NCBI GenBank assembly: GCA_016718605.1
Contig: JADKCY010000002.1
Coordinates: forward strand, 558,001-622,000
Source of the DNA: Lysobacterales bacterium
GTDB taxonomy: Bacteria > Pseudomonadota > Gammaproteobacteria > Xanthomonadales > Xanthomonadaceae
Direction: 5' to 3'
Length of the DNA stretch: 64,000 nt
Each line of letters starts with the position of its first letter. The first letter of the stretch is position 1. The notes beneath the pieces are model-generated. The model had not been told where the DNA came from, ran no database searches, and was given only the letters and a program-made list of their open reading frames with translations. The translations under genes were made by a program, and so were the position numbers. Positions 42,279 to 52,830 of this stretch are shown here, in pieces.

Positions 42279-44675
42279 TCATTCAAAGCCGTCGGCGAAC
42301 ACCTCGGCACCCGCCGCCGGAATCTGTGCATCCCGACAGGCTTGCCCGCCAGCCAGCAAACGGATGTCGTCAACGTACCAGCCGTCATCCACCTCGGAGG
42401 AATCCGAGGTGAAGCGGAAGCGAACCTTGACTTGGGTCGCGCCCGCCAACTGCGGAAGATCGATCCGCACGTCACGCCATTGCGGATCGCCGTTGCAGGT
42501 GAACACATCCTGCGTCCAGCTCCCTCCGTTGTTGGTCGAGACATCGACATGGCCGTAGTCGTACCCGGCCTCGGTATCGCACCAGGAGCGGAAGCTCAGA
42601 CTGACCTGATCCATGCCGCTGGCACTGACCATGGGCGATACCAACTGCAGGTTCGCATTGTTGCCATAGGTGCCAGCGGGACTTTCGTTCCAGGCGCGCG
42701 TCGGCGTCACGGCATTCGGTTGCACGATGGCCCAACCGCTTCCCACCGTGGTCCAGGCACCAGCACCGGACTCGGCGTCGCTCTCCGCCAACGAGCAGTA
42801 GGCATACAGACGTGGCTGCACGCTAATCGTCTGCCCACCGGCGGCGACCACATTGGTCTGGCTCCAGGGCTCATACCCCGGCGCAGTGACACTGACATCG
42901 ACCGTCCCCGCTTCGATGCGACGACTGAAACTGCCATCGACCGCCGATTGCGCCGTGCGCGCAGCGACGGTAATCGTCGCTCCGGATACCGGATCATTGC
43001 TGGCGATATGCCGCACGCTGCCCTGCACGGTCGCCAGCGATGACGGATCGAAGACCTGAACAAATCCCGCACTGACGGCCCCCAACGCGCCGCTGGCGTC
43101 CTGTCCCTGCACGTACACCAAGGTCTTGCCGGGCGGAAGCGTGGCCGTGTTGACACTGGCCTGCACCGTTTCAGCCGTGGCATTGAAACTGCCGTCACTG
43201 GCCTGCATGGCCATTGGCGAAGCACCCGCCTGCCACGGCGGCGTGCCGACATAAGCGTTTGCTGAGGCGATGTTCTGTGCGCCCACACCGACCTGATAGG
43301 TACTACTGCGACTGTCATCGATGATCGCGGTCAGGGTGATGCTGTCACCTGTCACCGGCATATCAGGCAAGGTCTGCACCTGACGTGCTTCCGGACCCAT
43401 CGGCAATTGATAGGGTGCCCGCACCGTACGCGCAGCGTAGAGCAGCGCCTGCAAATTGTCCGGATAGATGCTGCTCTCGAAACTGGCACAGCTCTCGAAG
43501 AAGGCAGTGCCCATTTCGAACGTATAGGCTGGAACGCCAAGCTCACCATAGACGGTGTCATCGGTGGTGCCGTCGGTGGCGTACAAGCCGACCGATTGAT
43601 ACGCGTCGTAGCCATTGAACCACGCGAACCGTCGGGCGAGATGTTCCAGTCCAAGCGCATTCGGCGCGGCGTTTTCCGACCAGCCCCAAGGCCACAGCAC
43701 GGAAGGGGAGTAACTGTGGATGTCGAGAAAGATGCCGCTGGTATCCAAGGGGGCGGCATCGGTATCGCCAGGGCCGCGCCGATCAGCAAACAAACTGCGC
43801 ACGTAATCCAAGGTGGCGGTCGTCTCCGGCTCGGAGGCTGAACTCGGCCCGCGATAGGTCTCCGCACACGGGCTGCCACTGGAGCCGCCAGCAACCTGAC
43901 CCCACTTGAACGGCCAGTTACGATTGAGATCGGCGCCTCGCGTGTTGGAAGTCGTGCCGCAATAGCCCTGATTAGTGTTCTTGCGCCAAGACAAACCGGT
44001 TTCGGCCTTGCGGCGGCCATCGGGATTGGACTGGATCAGCAGATGTACCTCGTGATGATCCAGCACCCAAGTGGCATCGGCATCGCTGCCATAGCGGTCC
44101 AGCAGGTACTCGGCAAAGCGCAGATTGAGCTCCGCCGTGGTGTATTCACGGGCATGGATCGCGGTCATGACAAACAGGATCGGCTTTGGCCCGGCGACAG
44201 CACTATTGGTGATCTTGAGCACCCGGACGTCGGCGCCGTTGCTCCCGCCCAATGCGGATTTCTCCCAACTGTCACCAATATCGATGATGCTGGCCAAATC
44301 GGGATGCTGCGCCGCCAGCTGATCGATCCGTGCGTAGGTTTCGGTCACCGTGCGATAGCACGTGTAGCCCGGAATGCCCGCCTTCTGGCTCGGCAACATG
44401 GCAGGCTGGTTCTGCAGGGCTTCGGTAGCTAGGGCATCCACCTCCAGATCAAAGCCTTCAGCACGCAAGCGATCGCGCTCCCACGCCGGCGCATCGAACA
44501 CCACGATGCCCTTCTCCGGGCTCACCATCAGATGCCCGTAGCGACCAGCAAGTCGCTGAATTTCGGCACGCTCGGTCGTGTGCACGCGCAGCACTTCACG
44601 CGCGTCGGATTTGGCCTGTATCGCGAAACTCGTCAAACCGCAAAGGATCGACAAACCCAAGCATGTCATGCGCAT
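42279..44675 (-). CDS. Secreted M14 zinc carboxypeptidase with C-terminal beta domains and FADGFE tail
   Basis: A 798-residue exported metallopeptidase. The signal peptide is at 1-20 (ILCGLTSFAIQAKS). The M14 catalytic domain (about 105-420) has Zn ligands HAREY and FLDIHSY, substrate residues NPDGRR and LNRNWPF, and the catalytic Glu in YTFEMG. After this come a carboxypeptidase-regulatory/CarboxypepD-like beta domain (VQGSVRHIASNDPVSGATITV) and a MAM/jelly-roll-like domain (about 640-775). The protein ends VFADGFE, closely like the tail of the beta-helix protein at 34866. Start ATG 44675 (or 44669). It should digest extracellular peptides. Confidence 0.85.
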   Translation of the reverse strand: MRMTCLGLSILCGLTSFAIQAKSDAREVLRVHTTERAEIQRLAGRYGHLMVSPEKGIVVFDAPAWERDRLRAEGFDLEVDALATEALQNQPAMLPSQKAGIPGYTCYRTVTETYARIDQLAAQHPDLASIIDIGDSWEKSALGGSNGADVRVLKITNSAVAGPKPILFVMTAIHAREYTTAELNLRFAEYLLDRYGSDADATWVLDHHEVHLLIQSNPDGRRKAETGLSWRKNTNQGYCGTTSNTRGADLNRNWPFKWGQVAGGSSGSPCAETYRGPSSASEPETTATLDYVRSLFADRRGPGDTDAAPLDTSGIFLDIHSYSPSVLWPWGWSENAAPNALGLEHLARRFAWFNGYDAYQSVGLYATDGTTDDTVYGELGVPAYTFEMGTAFFESCASFESSIYPDNLQALLYAARTVRAPYQLPMGPEARQVQTLPDMPVTGDSITLTAIIDDSRSSTYQVGVGAQNIASANAYVGTPPWQAGASPMAMQASDGSFNATAETVQASVNTATLPPGKTLVYVQGQDASGALGAVSAGFVQVFDPSSLATVQGSVRHIASNDPVSGATITVAARTAQSAVDGSFSRRIEAGTVDVSVTAPGYEPWSQTNVVAAGGQTISVQPRLYAYCSLAESDAESGAGAWTTVGSGWAIVQPNAVTPTRAWNESPAGTYGNNANLQLVSPMVSASGMDQVSLSFRSWCDTEAGYDYGHVDVSTNNGGSWTQDVFTCNGDPQWRDVRIDLPQLAGATQVKVRFRFTSDSSEVDDGWYVDDIRLLAGGQACRDAQIPAAGAEVFADGFE

Positions 44676-44841
44676 CGTTGCTTCCCCAAAAGCGAACAGC
44701 GTCGACGTGAAAATCTCCGCGACCGACGTCAAAGGTGTCGATGATGCCAGTTTCGGCAGCAATTTCCTTGCGCTCGGTTGCAGACGTGCAAGCGAGTTCG
44801 GCTACACTCAAAGGCCGCCGATGGGCGTCATCACCGCAGCA

Positions 44842-45687
44842 ATGTCCGAAGATTCGAGTACCAGCGGCTCCGCTCCGCGTTCCTGGTTTGGTCGTTTGAG
44901 CCAAGCACTGACGGGCGAGCCCAAGAGCCGCGACGACCTGCTTCAAGACCTTCGCAACGCGCATGCGAGTGGTCTGCTGGCCGCCGACACATTGGAAATG
45001 ATCGAAGGCGCAATGACGGTCGCCGAACTGCAGGTCTCCGATGTCATGGTGCCTCGTGGCCAGATGGTGTCCGTTCCAATCGATACCGACATCGCCGAGA
45101 TTCTGGCGATCGTGGTGTCGAGCGGACATTCGCGTTTTCCCGTGCATGGTGAGGACCGTGACGAGATCCTGGGCGTTCTGCTGGCCAAAGATCTGCTGCG
45201 CTGCTTTGCCTCCGGCGAACCGCCCACACTGCATGCATTGCTGCGCCCTGCCGTTCTGGTACCCGAGTCGAAAAGCCTGAACGTGCTGCTTCGCGAGTTT
45301 CGACTCAGCCGCAATCACATGGCGGTGGTCGTTGACGAATTTGGCGGCGTTGCAGGACTGGTGACGATCGAAGATCTGCTGGAGGAAATTGTCGGCGAGA
45401 TCGACGATGAGCACGACGACGCGCCGGATGATTCTGCGGCGATCGCGCTTTCCTCCGACGGGATTTATCAGATCGACGCACTGATGCCGATCGAGGACTT
45501 CAACAATCGCTTCCAGACGGAATTGCCAGATGACGACTACGACACCATTGGCGGACTGCTGACAGGCATCGCCGGGCACTTGCCCGAGGTGGACGAGCAC
45601 ATCACCATCGGTCGATTGCGTTTCACCGTACTGGAATCGGATGGCAGACGTCTGCATCGTTTGGAAATGCGATTGCAGGATGACTGA
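44842..45687 (+). CDS. corC: CorC/HlyC-type CBS-domain protein
   Basis: A 281-residue cytoplasmic protein with two CBS domains (about 60-185) and a C-terminal CorC_HlyC domain (about 200-275). SWFGRLSQALTGEPKSRDDLLQDLRNA and VSDVMVPRGQM match E. coli CorC, whose role in Mg/Co efflux or envelope lipid processes is indirect. ATG at 44842 fits MSxDxS; an in-frame ATG at 44821 is possible. It overlaps the DUF4105 gene by 8 bp, so the two are probably coupled. In other gammaproteobacteria corC precedes lnt (apolipoprotein N-acyltransferase). Confidence 0.9.
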   Translation: MSEDSSTSGSAPRSWFGRLSQALTGEPKSRDDLLQDLRNAHASGLLAADTLEMIEGAMTVAELQVSDVMVPRGQMVSVPIDTDIAEILAIVVSSGHSRFPVHGEDRDEILGVLLAKDLLRCFASGEPPTLHALLRPAVLVPESKSLNVLLREFRLSRNHMAVVVDEFGGVAGLVTIEDLLEEIVGEIDDEHDDAPDDSAAIALSSDGIYQIDALMPIEDFNNRFQTELPDDDYDTIGGLLTGIAGHLPEVDEHITIGRLRFTVLESDGRRLHRLEMRLQDD

Positions 45688-46921
45688 CAGCCTGCTGCAA
45701 TCGCGCTTTCCTGCACTTTTCCATGGTCGTGGGGTCGTTGTGTCGCGATGGCTCGCGATGCTGCTGCTTTGCCTGATGTCGGTGCTGCACAGCGCAGCGG
45801 CATCGCCCCGCATCGGCGTCATGACGATGCAGCCCGGCGAAGACTACTGGGCGCGCTTCGGCCACAACGCCATCGTGGTGGATTTGCAGGATGGCACTGA
45901 ACCGTTGTCCTACAACTTTGGCTATTTCGATTTCGACCAGCCTGGATTCCTGCCGCGTTTTCTGCGCGGTGACATGCGCTACCTCGCAGTTGCGCTGCCG
46001 CTCTCGCAGGACTTGTCGGGCTACGCAAGCGATTCCCGTGGCGTCAGCGTGCAATGGTTGAGGCTTGATGCCGCGCAAACCGATCGATTGGTGAACCATC
46101 TGCGCGCGCACGTCAAACCCGAAAACGCGACCTATCGCTACGACTATTTCACGGCCAACTGCTCGACCAAAGTTCGCGATGCGCTGGATCTCGCTCTGCA
46201 AGGGCACTTGGCTTCCCAGTTGCGGTCGCGTTCGCAAGGTCTGACATATCGGTTTGAAGCCCTGCGACATGCCAGCGATGTGCCTTGGCTGCTGTGGGGA
46301 ATGGACCTCGGCTTGGGACCCATGGCCGATCAACCACTGAGCTTGTGGCAGCAAAGTTTCATTCCGCAACGACTCGCAGAAGTTCTGCAGGAATCTCGCA
46401 CCAATGATGGCCAGCCCTTGGTCCAGCAAAGGGATGTTCTGCTTCCTGCAGGTGCCAATGCCGAAGCCTCGGAACCGCCATCATTGGTTCTGGCCGGATT
46501 GATGCTGGGCTGCCTGCTATCCGTGCTGACGTGGATCGGCCTGCGTTCTGGCCGCGTCGCCGCATTGCTCACACTGACCACGCTTACCAGCATCGTCGGT
46601 CTGATCGGCACAGGACTGCTGGCGTTGTGGCTGCTGACCGACCATGTTGCCGCATGGCGCAACGCCAACGCGCTGCTGTTCAATCCCGTATTCGCCATCG
46701 TCTTGGGCTCCGGGGCATGGCGCGCTTTTCGACGCGGCACGCACCCCACGCAATCAAATCTGGTCCGGCTTGCCAGCACCCTCTGGTGGGTAAGCGTGCT
46801 GTTGGGTTGGGTCGTTCTGCAACTCGGCAAGTATCCTCAGGCGCAGAGCGCCTGGCTGACGATGCTGTTGCCGCCACTGGTCGTCATCGCTTTCAGCGCA
46901 AGACGACCCAGCCGCGTTTGA
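45680..46921 (+). CDS. DUF4105 (Lnb-type) membrane protein
   Basis: A 413-residue protein: signal-like TM at about 20-38, a periplasmic DUF4105 domain (about 43-240) with EDYWARFGHNAIVV, YNFGYFDFDQP, and the Cys-containing YDYFTANCSTKVRDALD. Three or four TM helices follow. The domain appears in the second lipoprotein N-acyltransferase Lnb of Enterococcus and relatives, where His and Cys of this region act as catalytic residues. Directly behind corC, the place usually held by lnt. Whether it acylates lipoproteins here is an open and testable question. Confidence 0.75.
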   Translation: MTDSLLQSRFPALFHGRGVVVSRWLAMLLLCLMSVLHSAAASPRIGVMTMQPGEDYWARFGHNAIVVDLQDGTEPLSYNFGYFDFDQPGFLPRFLRGDMRYLAVALPLSQDLSGYASDSRGVSVQWLRLDAAQTDRLVNHLRAHVKPENATYRYDYFTANCSTKVRDALDLALQGHLASQLRSRSQGLTYRFEALRHASDVPWLLWGMDLGLGPMADQPLSLWQQSFIPQRLAEVLQESRTNDGQPLVQQRDVLLPAGANAEASEPPSLVLAGLMLGCLLSVLTWIGLRSGRVAALLTLTTLTSIVGLIGTGLLALWLLTDHVAAWRNANALLFNPVFAIVLGSGAWRAFRRGTHPTQSNLVRLASTLWWVSVLLGWVVLQLGKYPQAQSAWLTMLLPPLVVIAFSARRPSRV

Positions 46922-46936
46922 CGACATTGACCCCCG

Positions 46937-49933
46937 TTAGGGACGATCCATTTCGCGCAACGCGACCCGTTTGAGCGAGCGAAGCGCACTGACGGTGCGC
47001 GTCGTGTGTTCGACGAACGGACCGACCAAGGTGCTTTCGGCCCGCGTCATTTCGCGCGAGTGCACACAGGCGGCAACATCACCAGCACAGTGATGGAAGG
47101 CTGCGTGGTGCTTCCGGAGCACCTCGAACTCGGCCAGATGCCCAAGCTTTTTCTGGCCTTCGGCATGAATCCATTTGCCCAGCGCACAGACATCATCACG
47201 CGATGCTGTTGTGGGGTCGACCGCCTCGCCGTGCCCACCCATGAAGTTGAACAAGCGCTGTTTCCAAGCCTGATGCCCCGCAACCATCGCTTCGAAATCG
47301 ACACCAAGTTCCGCCTCCCGCGCCGCGTCGCTCTGGGAGGCGAGTCGAAACTGGGCGACCACGTTTGCCAATGCGCGCGCCTGGTCTTCCATCGAGTGCG
47401 ACGCCGCAGATACCTCCTCCACCAAGGCCGCATTCTGCTGTGTCACCTGGTCCATTTCGGTCACCGTATGGTTGACTTGTTCGATACCCGACGTTTGCTC
47501 CTGCGTGGCCGCCGAAATTTCGCTGACGATCGACGCCACCTGTTCGGCAGATTGCACGATCGACTCGATCGCCGCTCCCACGTGACTGACCTGCCGGCTT
47601 CCATGATTGACCTTTTCGACAGACTCGTGGATCAGCTGCGAAATCTCTTTCGCTGCCTGAGCCGAACGCTGCGCCAGCGCACGCACTTCACCCGCCACGA
47701 CCGCAAAGCCACGCCCTTGGTCACCCGCGCGAGCCGCTTCGACCGCCGCATTCAACGCGAGAATATTGGTCTGGAAGGCGATGCCATCAATCGTACTGAT
47801 GATGTCAGCCACCTTGCGCGACGACTGCTCGATCTCACTCATGGTGCCAATCATGGCTTTTACCGCCACGCCGCCATCGCGCGCTCTGGCCGCGGAATCC
47901 GTCGACAATCGACTGGCCTGAGTGGCATTGTCAGAAGTCACTCTGACCGTCGAAGTCAACTCTTCCATCGCCGCCGCAGCCTCTTCTAGATTGGCCGCCT
48001 GCTGCTCGGTCCGATCCGAAAGATCGGCATTGCCGCTGGCAATTTCGGCAGCCGCATTATCGATGGATTCGACCGCACGCTGAATGTCTCCAACCGCAGC
48101 GGACAGATACTCCGAGGTGCGGTTGACATCATCGCGCAGCTGCGCGAACGCACCGGACAGCGTTGCCTGTGACCGTGCCGACAGATCCCCTTCGGCCAGG
48201 GCGCTCATCACGTCCTGAACTTCACCCACCGCGGTTGCTACCGTGCCGAGCAGCGAGTTGATGCCGCGTGAAACCTCCGCCATGCGCGGATCGTCTTCCG
48301 GCACCGGCATCCGCACGCCGAGGTCGCCTGCGGCTGCTGCCTGAACCACGCGTCCCAATTGAAACTGGATTTCCACGTCAGTGGTTTTGTCCGCCCACTC
48401 CAGAGCAGTGCCAATTCGCCCACCATCCGCGTCGAAAATGGGGCTGGCGGTCAGCGCGAAGTGCGCCCGCCCTACCTGGATCGACGCCCGGTGCGGGCGT
48501 TCCAAGCCAAGGACCAGACGCCGGTTGTGGCTGGGATCGGCATGAAAAATATCAAAAGGCTGCCCGAGCACCCGATCCGCAGAGAAGTCCTTCAGACGCG
48601 TTCGAATCTCCGCTTCAGCTTGATGCAAGATGCTGTTGACGGACGTATTCATGTAAATAATGCGCGCGTCGACATCGGCAATCATCATGCCCACAGACGC
48701 GATGTCGAGGGCAGAACGCACGCGGGCATTTTCAGCGGCCAACTCTCGTTCGTGCTCTAGTGTGTCTCGCAGCTTGTCCTGCATGCGCTGTAGGGCCGAG
48801 AGCAACTGCCCGCTTTCATCCTGTCGATCAATGCGTATTGCGTTGTCGAGTCGGCCATCCGCGATTCGCGAGGCCAGTCGCACTGAAAATTGCAGCGTCC
48901 CGACAATCTGGCGCCCACGCCGCCACAGCAACCCACCGATCAGCAGGATCATGGCGCTGGCAATACCCACGGTCACCCACAGGCGGAACGCCACGGCGTC
49001 TCGTTGCCCTTGGGAGAGCACTTGTAACTGCATGATGCCCGTATTCGTCAGTGTGAACTGCGCATCCAGTGCCGTGCTGAAGGTCGAAAACCACGCTTCC
49101 GCGCCTCCTGGCTGACCTGCATCGGCAAGCTGCGCCGATCCCAACTGAAGCGCCGCTTGGATTTGTGTATTCGCCGCTTGACGTGGACCATCCATCGCCG
49201 CTTTGATCGAGTCGTTGAGTTCCGAAGCCTTATCCAGCTCCCGTACCTGGCGACGCCACGAGGCCGCTGACACCTGCATCTCGGCCGCCACCTGCAACAG
49301 GCTCTCTCTATCCACGCGTGCCGGATCCGAATCGCCCGACAAGATCAGCGCGGCGCCAAGTCCGCGCGCCCGCGCCAAGGCCTCTGACGTATGGGCGCTT
49401 TCGACCAGGACGGCATTCATCAAGTGATAGCTGTCGATGTACGGCGTATAGACGTAGGCCGAGGCATCACGCAATTGATCCAGCAGGGTCATTTGTTGGT
49501 CGATCCACAGGCTATGCGCGTCGAATACCTGCCGCGACTCGGTTAACACTGCGGTTTGTAGCTTCTGCCAGTCAGACTGCAGCGCAGACACCTGCGCCGA
49601 AAGGTCGTCAAATTCGGCATTCGTGACCTCGGCCTGCAACTGTTGCAAGGCGGCATTGACGTCGCCCAAGGCCTGATTTCGCCGCGCGTCGAGCGTTGTG
49701 TCACCTGCCGCCACGCGCGTACTCAAGCCACGCAATACCTGACTGGCATGAATCAATTGCGTCGTGGTCTGCAACGCCGGAATGCCCAGCAACTCATGCT
49801 CCGACACGCGGACCTGTGACCGCAGCACATCAATGACCGACCATGACGGAATGATGACTGCCAGTAGAGACAGCACGCCCACAAACGCCAATTTGCTGGC
49901 AATCGAGGCATTCGAAAAGCGACGAATAGGCAC
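46937..49933 (-). CDS. Methyl-accepting chemotaxis protein with PAS and CZB domains
   Basis: A 998-residue chemoreceptor. TM1 is near 10-30, a periplasmic helical domain follows (to about 325), then TM2 ([17 protein letters not shown]), HAMP, a PAS-like sensor (about 425-525, [12 protein letters not shown]), a second HAMP-like region, and the signalling hairpin with the usual tip ([24 protein letters not shown]). A C-terminal CZB zinc-binding domain (about 885-975) contains [15 protein letters not shown] and HHAAFHH. The start is a GTG at 49933, 8 bp after a G-rich RBS; the frame is open far upstream but not conserved. No che genes are in the window. Confidence 0.92.
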   Translation of the reverse strand: MPIRRFSNASIASKLAFVGVLSLLAVIIPSWSVIDVLRSQVRVSEHELLGIPALQTTTQLIHASQVLRGLSTRVAAGDTTLDARRNQALGDVNAALQQLQAEVTNAEFDDLSAQVSALQSDWQKLQTAVLTESRQVFDAHSLWIDQQMTLLDQLRDASAYVYTPYIDSYHLMNAVLVESAHTSEALARARGLGAALILSGDSDPARVDRESLLQVAAEMQVSAASWRRQVRELDKASELNDSIKAAMDGPRQAANTQIQAALQLGSAQLADAGQPGGAEAWFSTFSTALDAQFTLTNTGIMQLQVLSQGQRDAVAFRLWVTVGIASAMILLIGGLLWRRGRQIVGTLQFSVRLASRIADGRLDNAIRIDRQDESGQLLSALQRMQDKLRDTLEHERELAAENARVRSALDIASVGMMIADVDARIIYMNTSVNSILHQAEAEIRTRLKDFSADRVLGQPFDIFHADPSHNRRLVLGLERPHRASIQVGRAHFALTASPIFDADGGRIGTALEWADKTTDVEIQFQLGRVVQAAAAGDLGVRMPVPEDDPRMAEVSRGINSLLGTVATAVGEVQDVMSALAEGDLSARSQATLSGAFAQLRDDVNRTSEYLSAAVGDIQRAVESIDNAAAEIASGNADLSDRTEQQAANLEEAAAAMEELTSTVRVTSDNATQASRLSTDSAARARDGGVAVKAMIGTMSEIEQSSRKVADIISTIDGIAFQTNILALNAAVEAARAGDQGRGFAVVAGEVRALAQRSAQAAKEISQLIHESVEKVNHGSRQVSHVGAAIESIVQSAEQVASIVSEISAATQEQTSGIEQVNHTVTEMDQVTQQNAALVEEVSAASHSMEDQARALANVVAQFRLASQSDAAREAELGVDFEAMVAGHQAWKQRLFNFMGGHGEAVDPTTASRDDVCALGKWIHAEGQKKLGHLAEFEVLRKHHAAFHHCAGDVAACVHSREMTRAESTLVGPFVEHTTRTVSALRSLKRVALREMDRP

Positions 49934-50310
49934 GGTGCGTCCCCCCAAAAGGACGAAGTAAAGGGCGCGGCGCTCCCGGGATGTGCCTTCCGCAACGCAT
50001 CGATCCGCAAAGACGGCGAGATCAAAGAGCACCTGCAACCGCTTGCAACTCTTGCGCCAAAACCCGGCACTGATCACGCCCTCACTGTGCTGTCGATCAC
50101 ATAGCCAAACGCCTGGGCAACAGCATTGGACGAAGGTCGTACCAGGCGCGTGTCGGGCTTGTGGCACCGAAAGTGAAAATCCGTTTGCGCGAGACCAGTT
50201 TTTGTCGGGGTCGCAGGCCCATTGTGGTCTATGGGCCAAGATGTCAGCGAAATGTGGCCCCTCGGGGTGGGTTTGCAGCCGCGCAACCAACGCCCGAAAG
50301 CGCCCAGCCC
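49934..50310. other. 377-bp intergenic region without gene
   Basis: Between ubiI and the chemoreceptor gene (both minus). It should hold the receptor promoter. I see no convincing ORF, tRNA, hairpin terminator, or sigma-28/sigma-54 box; several in-frame starts extend the chemoreceptor frame into it but without conserved sequence. Confidence 0.5.
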
Positions 50311-51504
50311 TCAGCCAGAGGCGTGCTCAACCACCCAACGGCGCAAACGCGCCGACGTCGCGAGCAGGGAAAAGGCTTGCCCACGCAGTAACGATGGAAG
50401 GATCTGCGGGGCCGTGTAGACCCGCTCGATCGCATCATAGGTGTGCGCTGCCCACCAGCTCTCGCTGCGTCGGCGACGTGCATAGCGCGCCAGTCCGCGG
50501 GGACTCGGCACAGCAAGCTGCTGGCTGAGGGCGTGGCGCACGCATTCCAACCACTCGGCGACGTCCGCCAATCCCAGATTGACCCCTTGTCCGGCCAGCG
50601 GATGCACGGCATGGGCGGCATCGCCCATCAGCACCAAGGGTCCGTCCACCATCTGTTCCGCGACTTGCATACGCAGTGCAAAACCAACCCGTTCCGAGCA
50701 TAGGCGAAGACGCCCCAAGCGAGCATCGAAAGCGCGCTCAAGCGCGATCTCAAACGCTTCGGCAGGCATCGCGCAGACGCGCGTCGCTTCCGGCGCGGGC
50801 AAGGTCCAGACGATCGAACACTGGCCGTCGCCAAAGGGCAGAAATGCCAAGGGACCAGTGGGAAGAAAACGCTGCCAGGCGGTTTCCGCATGTGCCAACT
50901 CAGTCTGCACGAAACACACGACGCCCTGCTGCGCATAGTCGCGCCCCTGCGTTCCGATGCCCTGTGCACGCCGGAGGGGTGAATTGGCACCCTCGGCCGA
51001 CACGACCAATTGCGTGCTGAGCGTCGTGCCGTCGCTCAACAAAAGCCGTGTTTGTCGCGCAGCGTTGTCCGTATCAATGCCTTCGGCGCTGATTCCAACA
51101 CGAAGCCGAACACTCGATGCCTGCAGTGCACTCCAGAGCACATCGAGAAGCAATCGACTTTCCACGATATGGCCCAGCAGATCGCGCCCGGACTCGTGGG
51201 CAGACAGGCGCATCGGTCGTCCGGCGACCGCATCCCAAACTTCCATGTGTCGATAGGCTTGGGCGCGTCGCGACTGAATCGGCGACCAGACGTCGAGGCG
51301 TTCCAGAAGGGCCTGCGACGCCGGTGAAATCGCATAGACGCGCAGATCCGGCGCACGCTCGGCATCCCATGGCTCGGGTCGGCGCGGTTCGACCAATTGC
51401 ACCGACATGCCTTGTTTCGCCATGCCCAAGGCAGCCGCAGCACCGACAATGCCGCCACCAACCACCACCACATCGCTGATGTCGGCTCGTCCACGTCGAC
51501 TCAT
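50311..51504 (-). CDS. ubiI: FAD-dependent ubiquinone hydroxylase, UbiI/UbiF-like
   Basis: A 397-residue flavoprotein monooxygenase of the UbiH/COQ6 family that adds a hydroxyl to the ubiquinone ring. FAD motif [16 protein letters not shown] near 11-26 and [21 protein letters not shown] near 300-320. The GDAAH...AGQGVNLG form is that of UbiI/UbiF, versus GNAAQ in UbiH. Overlaps ubiH by ATGA (51501-51504), as in the E. coli ubiH-ubiI operon. UbiI (C5) is more likely than UbiF (C6), but sequence alone cannot decide. Confidence 0.82.
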   Translation of the reverse strand: MSRRGRADISDVVVVGGGIVGAAAALGMAKQGMSVQLVEPRRPEPWDAERAPDLRVYAISPASQALLERLDVWSPIQSRRAQAYRHMEVWDAVAGRPMRLSAHESGRDLLGHIVESRLLLDVLWSALQASSVRLRVGISAEGIDTDNAARQTRLLLSDGTTLSTQLVVSAEGANSPLRRAQGIGTQGRDYAQQGVVCFVQTELAHAETAWQRFLPTGPLAFLPFGDGQCSIVWTLPAPEATRVCAMPAEAFEIALERAFDARLGRLRLCSERVGFALRMQVAEQMVDGPLVLMGDAAHAVHPLAGQGVNLGLADVAEWLECVRHALSQQLAVPSPRGLARYARRRRSESWWAAHTYDAIERVYTAPQILPSLLRGQAFSLLATSARLRRWVVEHASG

Positions 51505-52736
51505 TGCGCACGCTCCTGAAGAATGCGGGGCAAGCGACCTGCCAAGCCCATCGCTTGTTCGGCCAAGCGGCGCTTGGCTAACGGCGACGCCTCCAACAGC
51601 ATCATGCCCGCCGCACGCAATACGCGTACCGGCCAAGCCTGTCTCACGAACAAGCGTGCCATGCCATCGCTGAAGTCCAAGGTGCGCTGTCGGTCCTCGA
51701 CTCGGGCTGCGACATAGCGTTGCAGCATGCCAGCGTCGCCGGGATCCGCCTGAGCCTGCCGTGCGTGCTGTTCGCCCAACAACTGCGCCATCCACAAGGC
51801 ATCACGCAAGCCGAGATTGAAACCCTGCGCGCCGATCGGATGCAGCGTCTGCGCAGCATTGCCCAACAGCGCAAATCGGGGCGCGACAAGCTGCTTGGCA
51901 ACGCGCAGACGCATGGCGTAAGCGGAGCGTTTTCCCACACGCGTGAATCGTCCTGCGCGCCAGCCGAAGCGCTGCTGGAACAGGGCCAGATAGGCGTCAT
52001 CCGACAGCGCCGTGACCGCTTCGGCGTCGGTCGATGCCACTGCCATGACGCTGCCGAAGCGGTCATGGGCCATCGGAAGCAGAGCCACCGGCCCATGCTC
52101 AGTAAAACGTTCCCACGCACATTGTTGATGCGCGCGTGATGCCTGCAGCACGCTGACAAACAAGTGCTGTGCATAGTCATGCACCGTTTCATCGATTCCC
52201 ATCGCCTGACGCAGGGGCGAGTCACTGCCATCTGCAGCGAGCAGCAGGCGCGCTTCCACGGTAAAAGCCCCCTGAGGACGCTGTACCTGCAGCCGAACGT
52301 CCTCCATCCCCGCACTGGCCGAACACACTTTGGCAGGTGACCAGACCGCCACGTCGGTGCACTGCTGCACGCGACGACGCAGCGCATGGCCCAGTTCGCG
52401 CGCGACCACCACGCCACCGAAGCGATCCACCGGGTGCTCGGCCGCAGACAAATGCACATTCCCCGGTTCGCCGGCGCGACTCACATGGATCGCGTTGATT
52501 GACTCCGGCGGGGTGTCCAGCAACGGCAGCACCTGCAAGCGCTGCAATGCCAGCAAGCTCGCACGTGACAAGGCCAGATTGCGGTCATCGAAACCGGGCG
52601 GCGCCAGCTCGGGCGAGTGTTGTTCGATCAGACCAATCGACCAGCCCGAGCCGCTCAGCGCAATCGCCAGGCTACAGCCAACAAGACCGCCACCGACAAT
52701 GACCACATCGAATCGCGCCAACTCCGGTTCCTGCAT
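51501..52736 (-). CDS. ubiH: 2-octaprenyl-6-methoxyphenol hydroxylase
   Basis: A 411-residue FAD monooxygenase acting at C1 of the ubiquinone ring. FAD-binding VVIVGGGLVGCSLAIALSG near 10-28, LLAADGSDSPLRQ near 160, and the UbiH-specific LLGNAAQTLHPIGAQGFNLGLRDA near 295-318. ATG at 52736 (the longer frame starts at 52757). First gene of a two-gene ubiquinone operon; divergent from the DUF6580 gene. Confidence 0.9.
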   Translation of the reverse strand: MQEPELARFDVVIVGGGLVGCSLAIALSGSGWSIGLIEQHSPELAPPGFDDRNLALSRASLLALQRLQVLPLLDTPPESINAIHVSRAGEPGNVHLSAAEHPVDRFGGVVVARELGHALRRRVQQCTDVAVWSPAKVCSASAGMEDVRLQVQRPQGAFTVEARLLLAADGSDSPLRQAMGIDETVHDYAQHLFVSVLQASRAHQQCAWERFTEHGPVALLPMAHDRFGSVMAVASTDAEAVTALSDDAYLALFQQRFGWRAGRFTRVGKRSAYAMRLRVAKQLVAPRFALLGNAAQTLHPIGAQGFNLGLRDALWMAQLLGEQHARQAQADPGDAGMLQRYVAARVEDRQRTLDFSDGMARLFVRQAWPVRVLRAAGMMLLEASPLAKRRLAEQAMGLAGRLPRILQERAQ

Positions 52737-52830
52737 CGGTCGAGTCCTACATACCAATTCTTTTGAAGTGATCGGCTATGCTACCGGGAAGATCGCCCGT
52801 GGATGGCGAGCAGATGTGAGTACCTCTCCG

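Noticed and set aside
44596..45822. Open frame of 408 codons on the minus strand across corC
   Set aside because: Antisense to corC, which has full CBS and CorC domains; no motif in the minus frame.
49934..50310. Sigma-54 or sigma-28 promoter for the chemoreceptor
   Set aside because: No convincing TGGCAC-N5-TTGC or TAAA-N15-GCCGATAA on the right strand.
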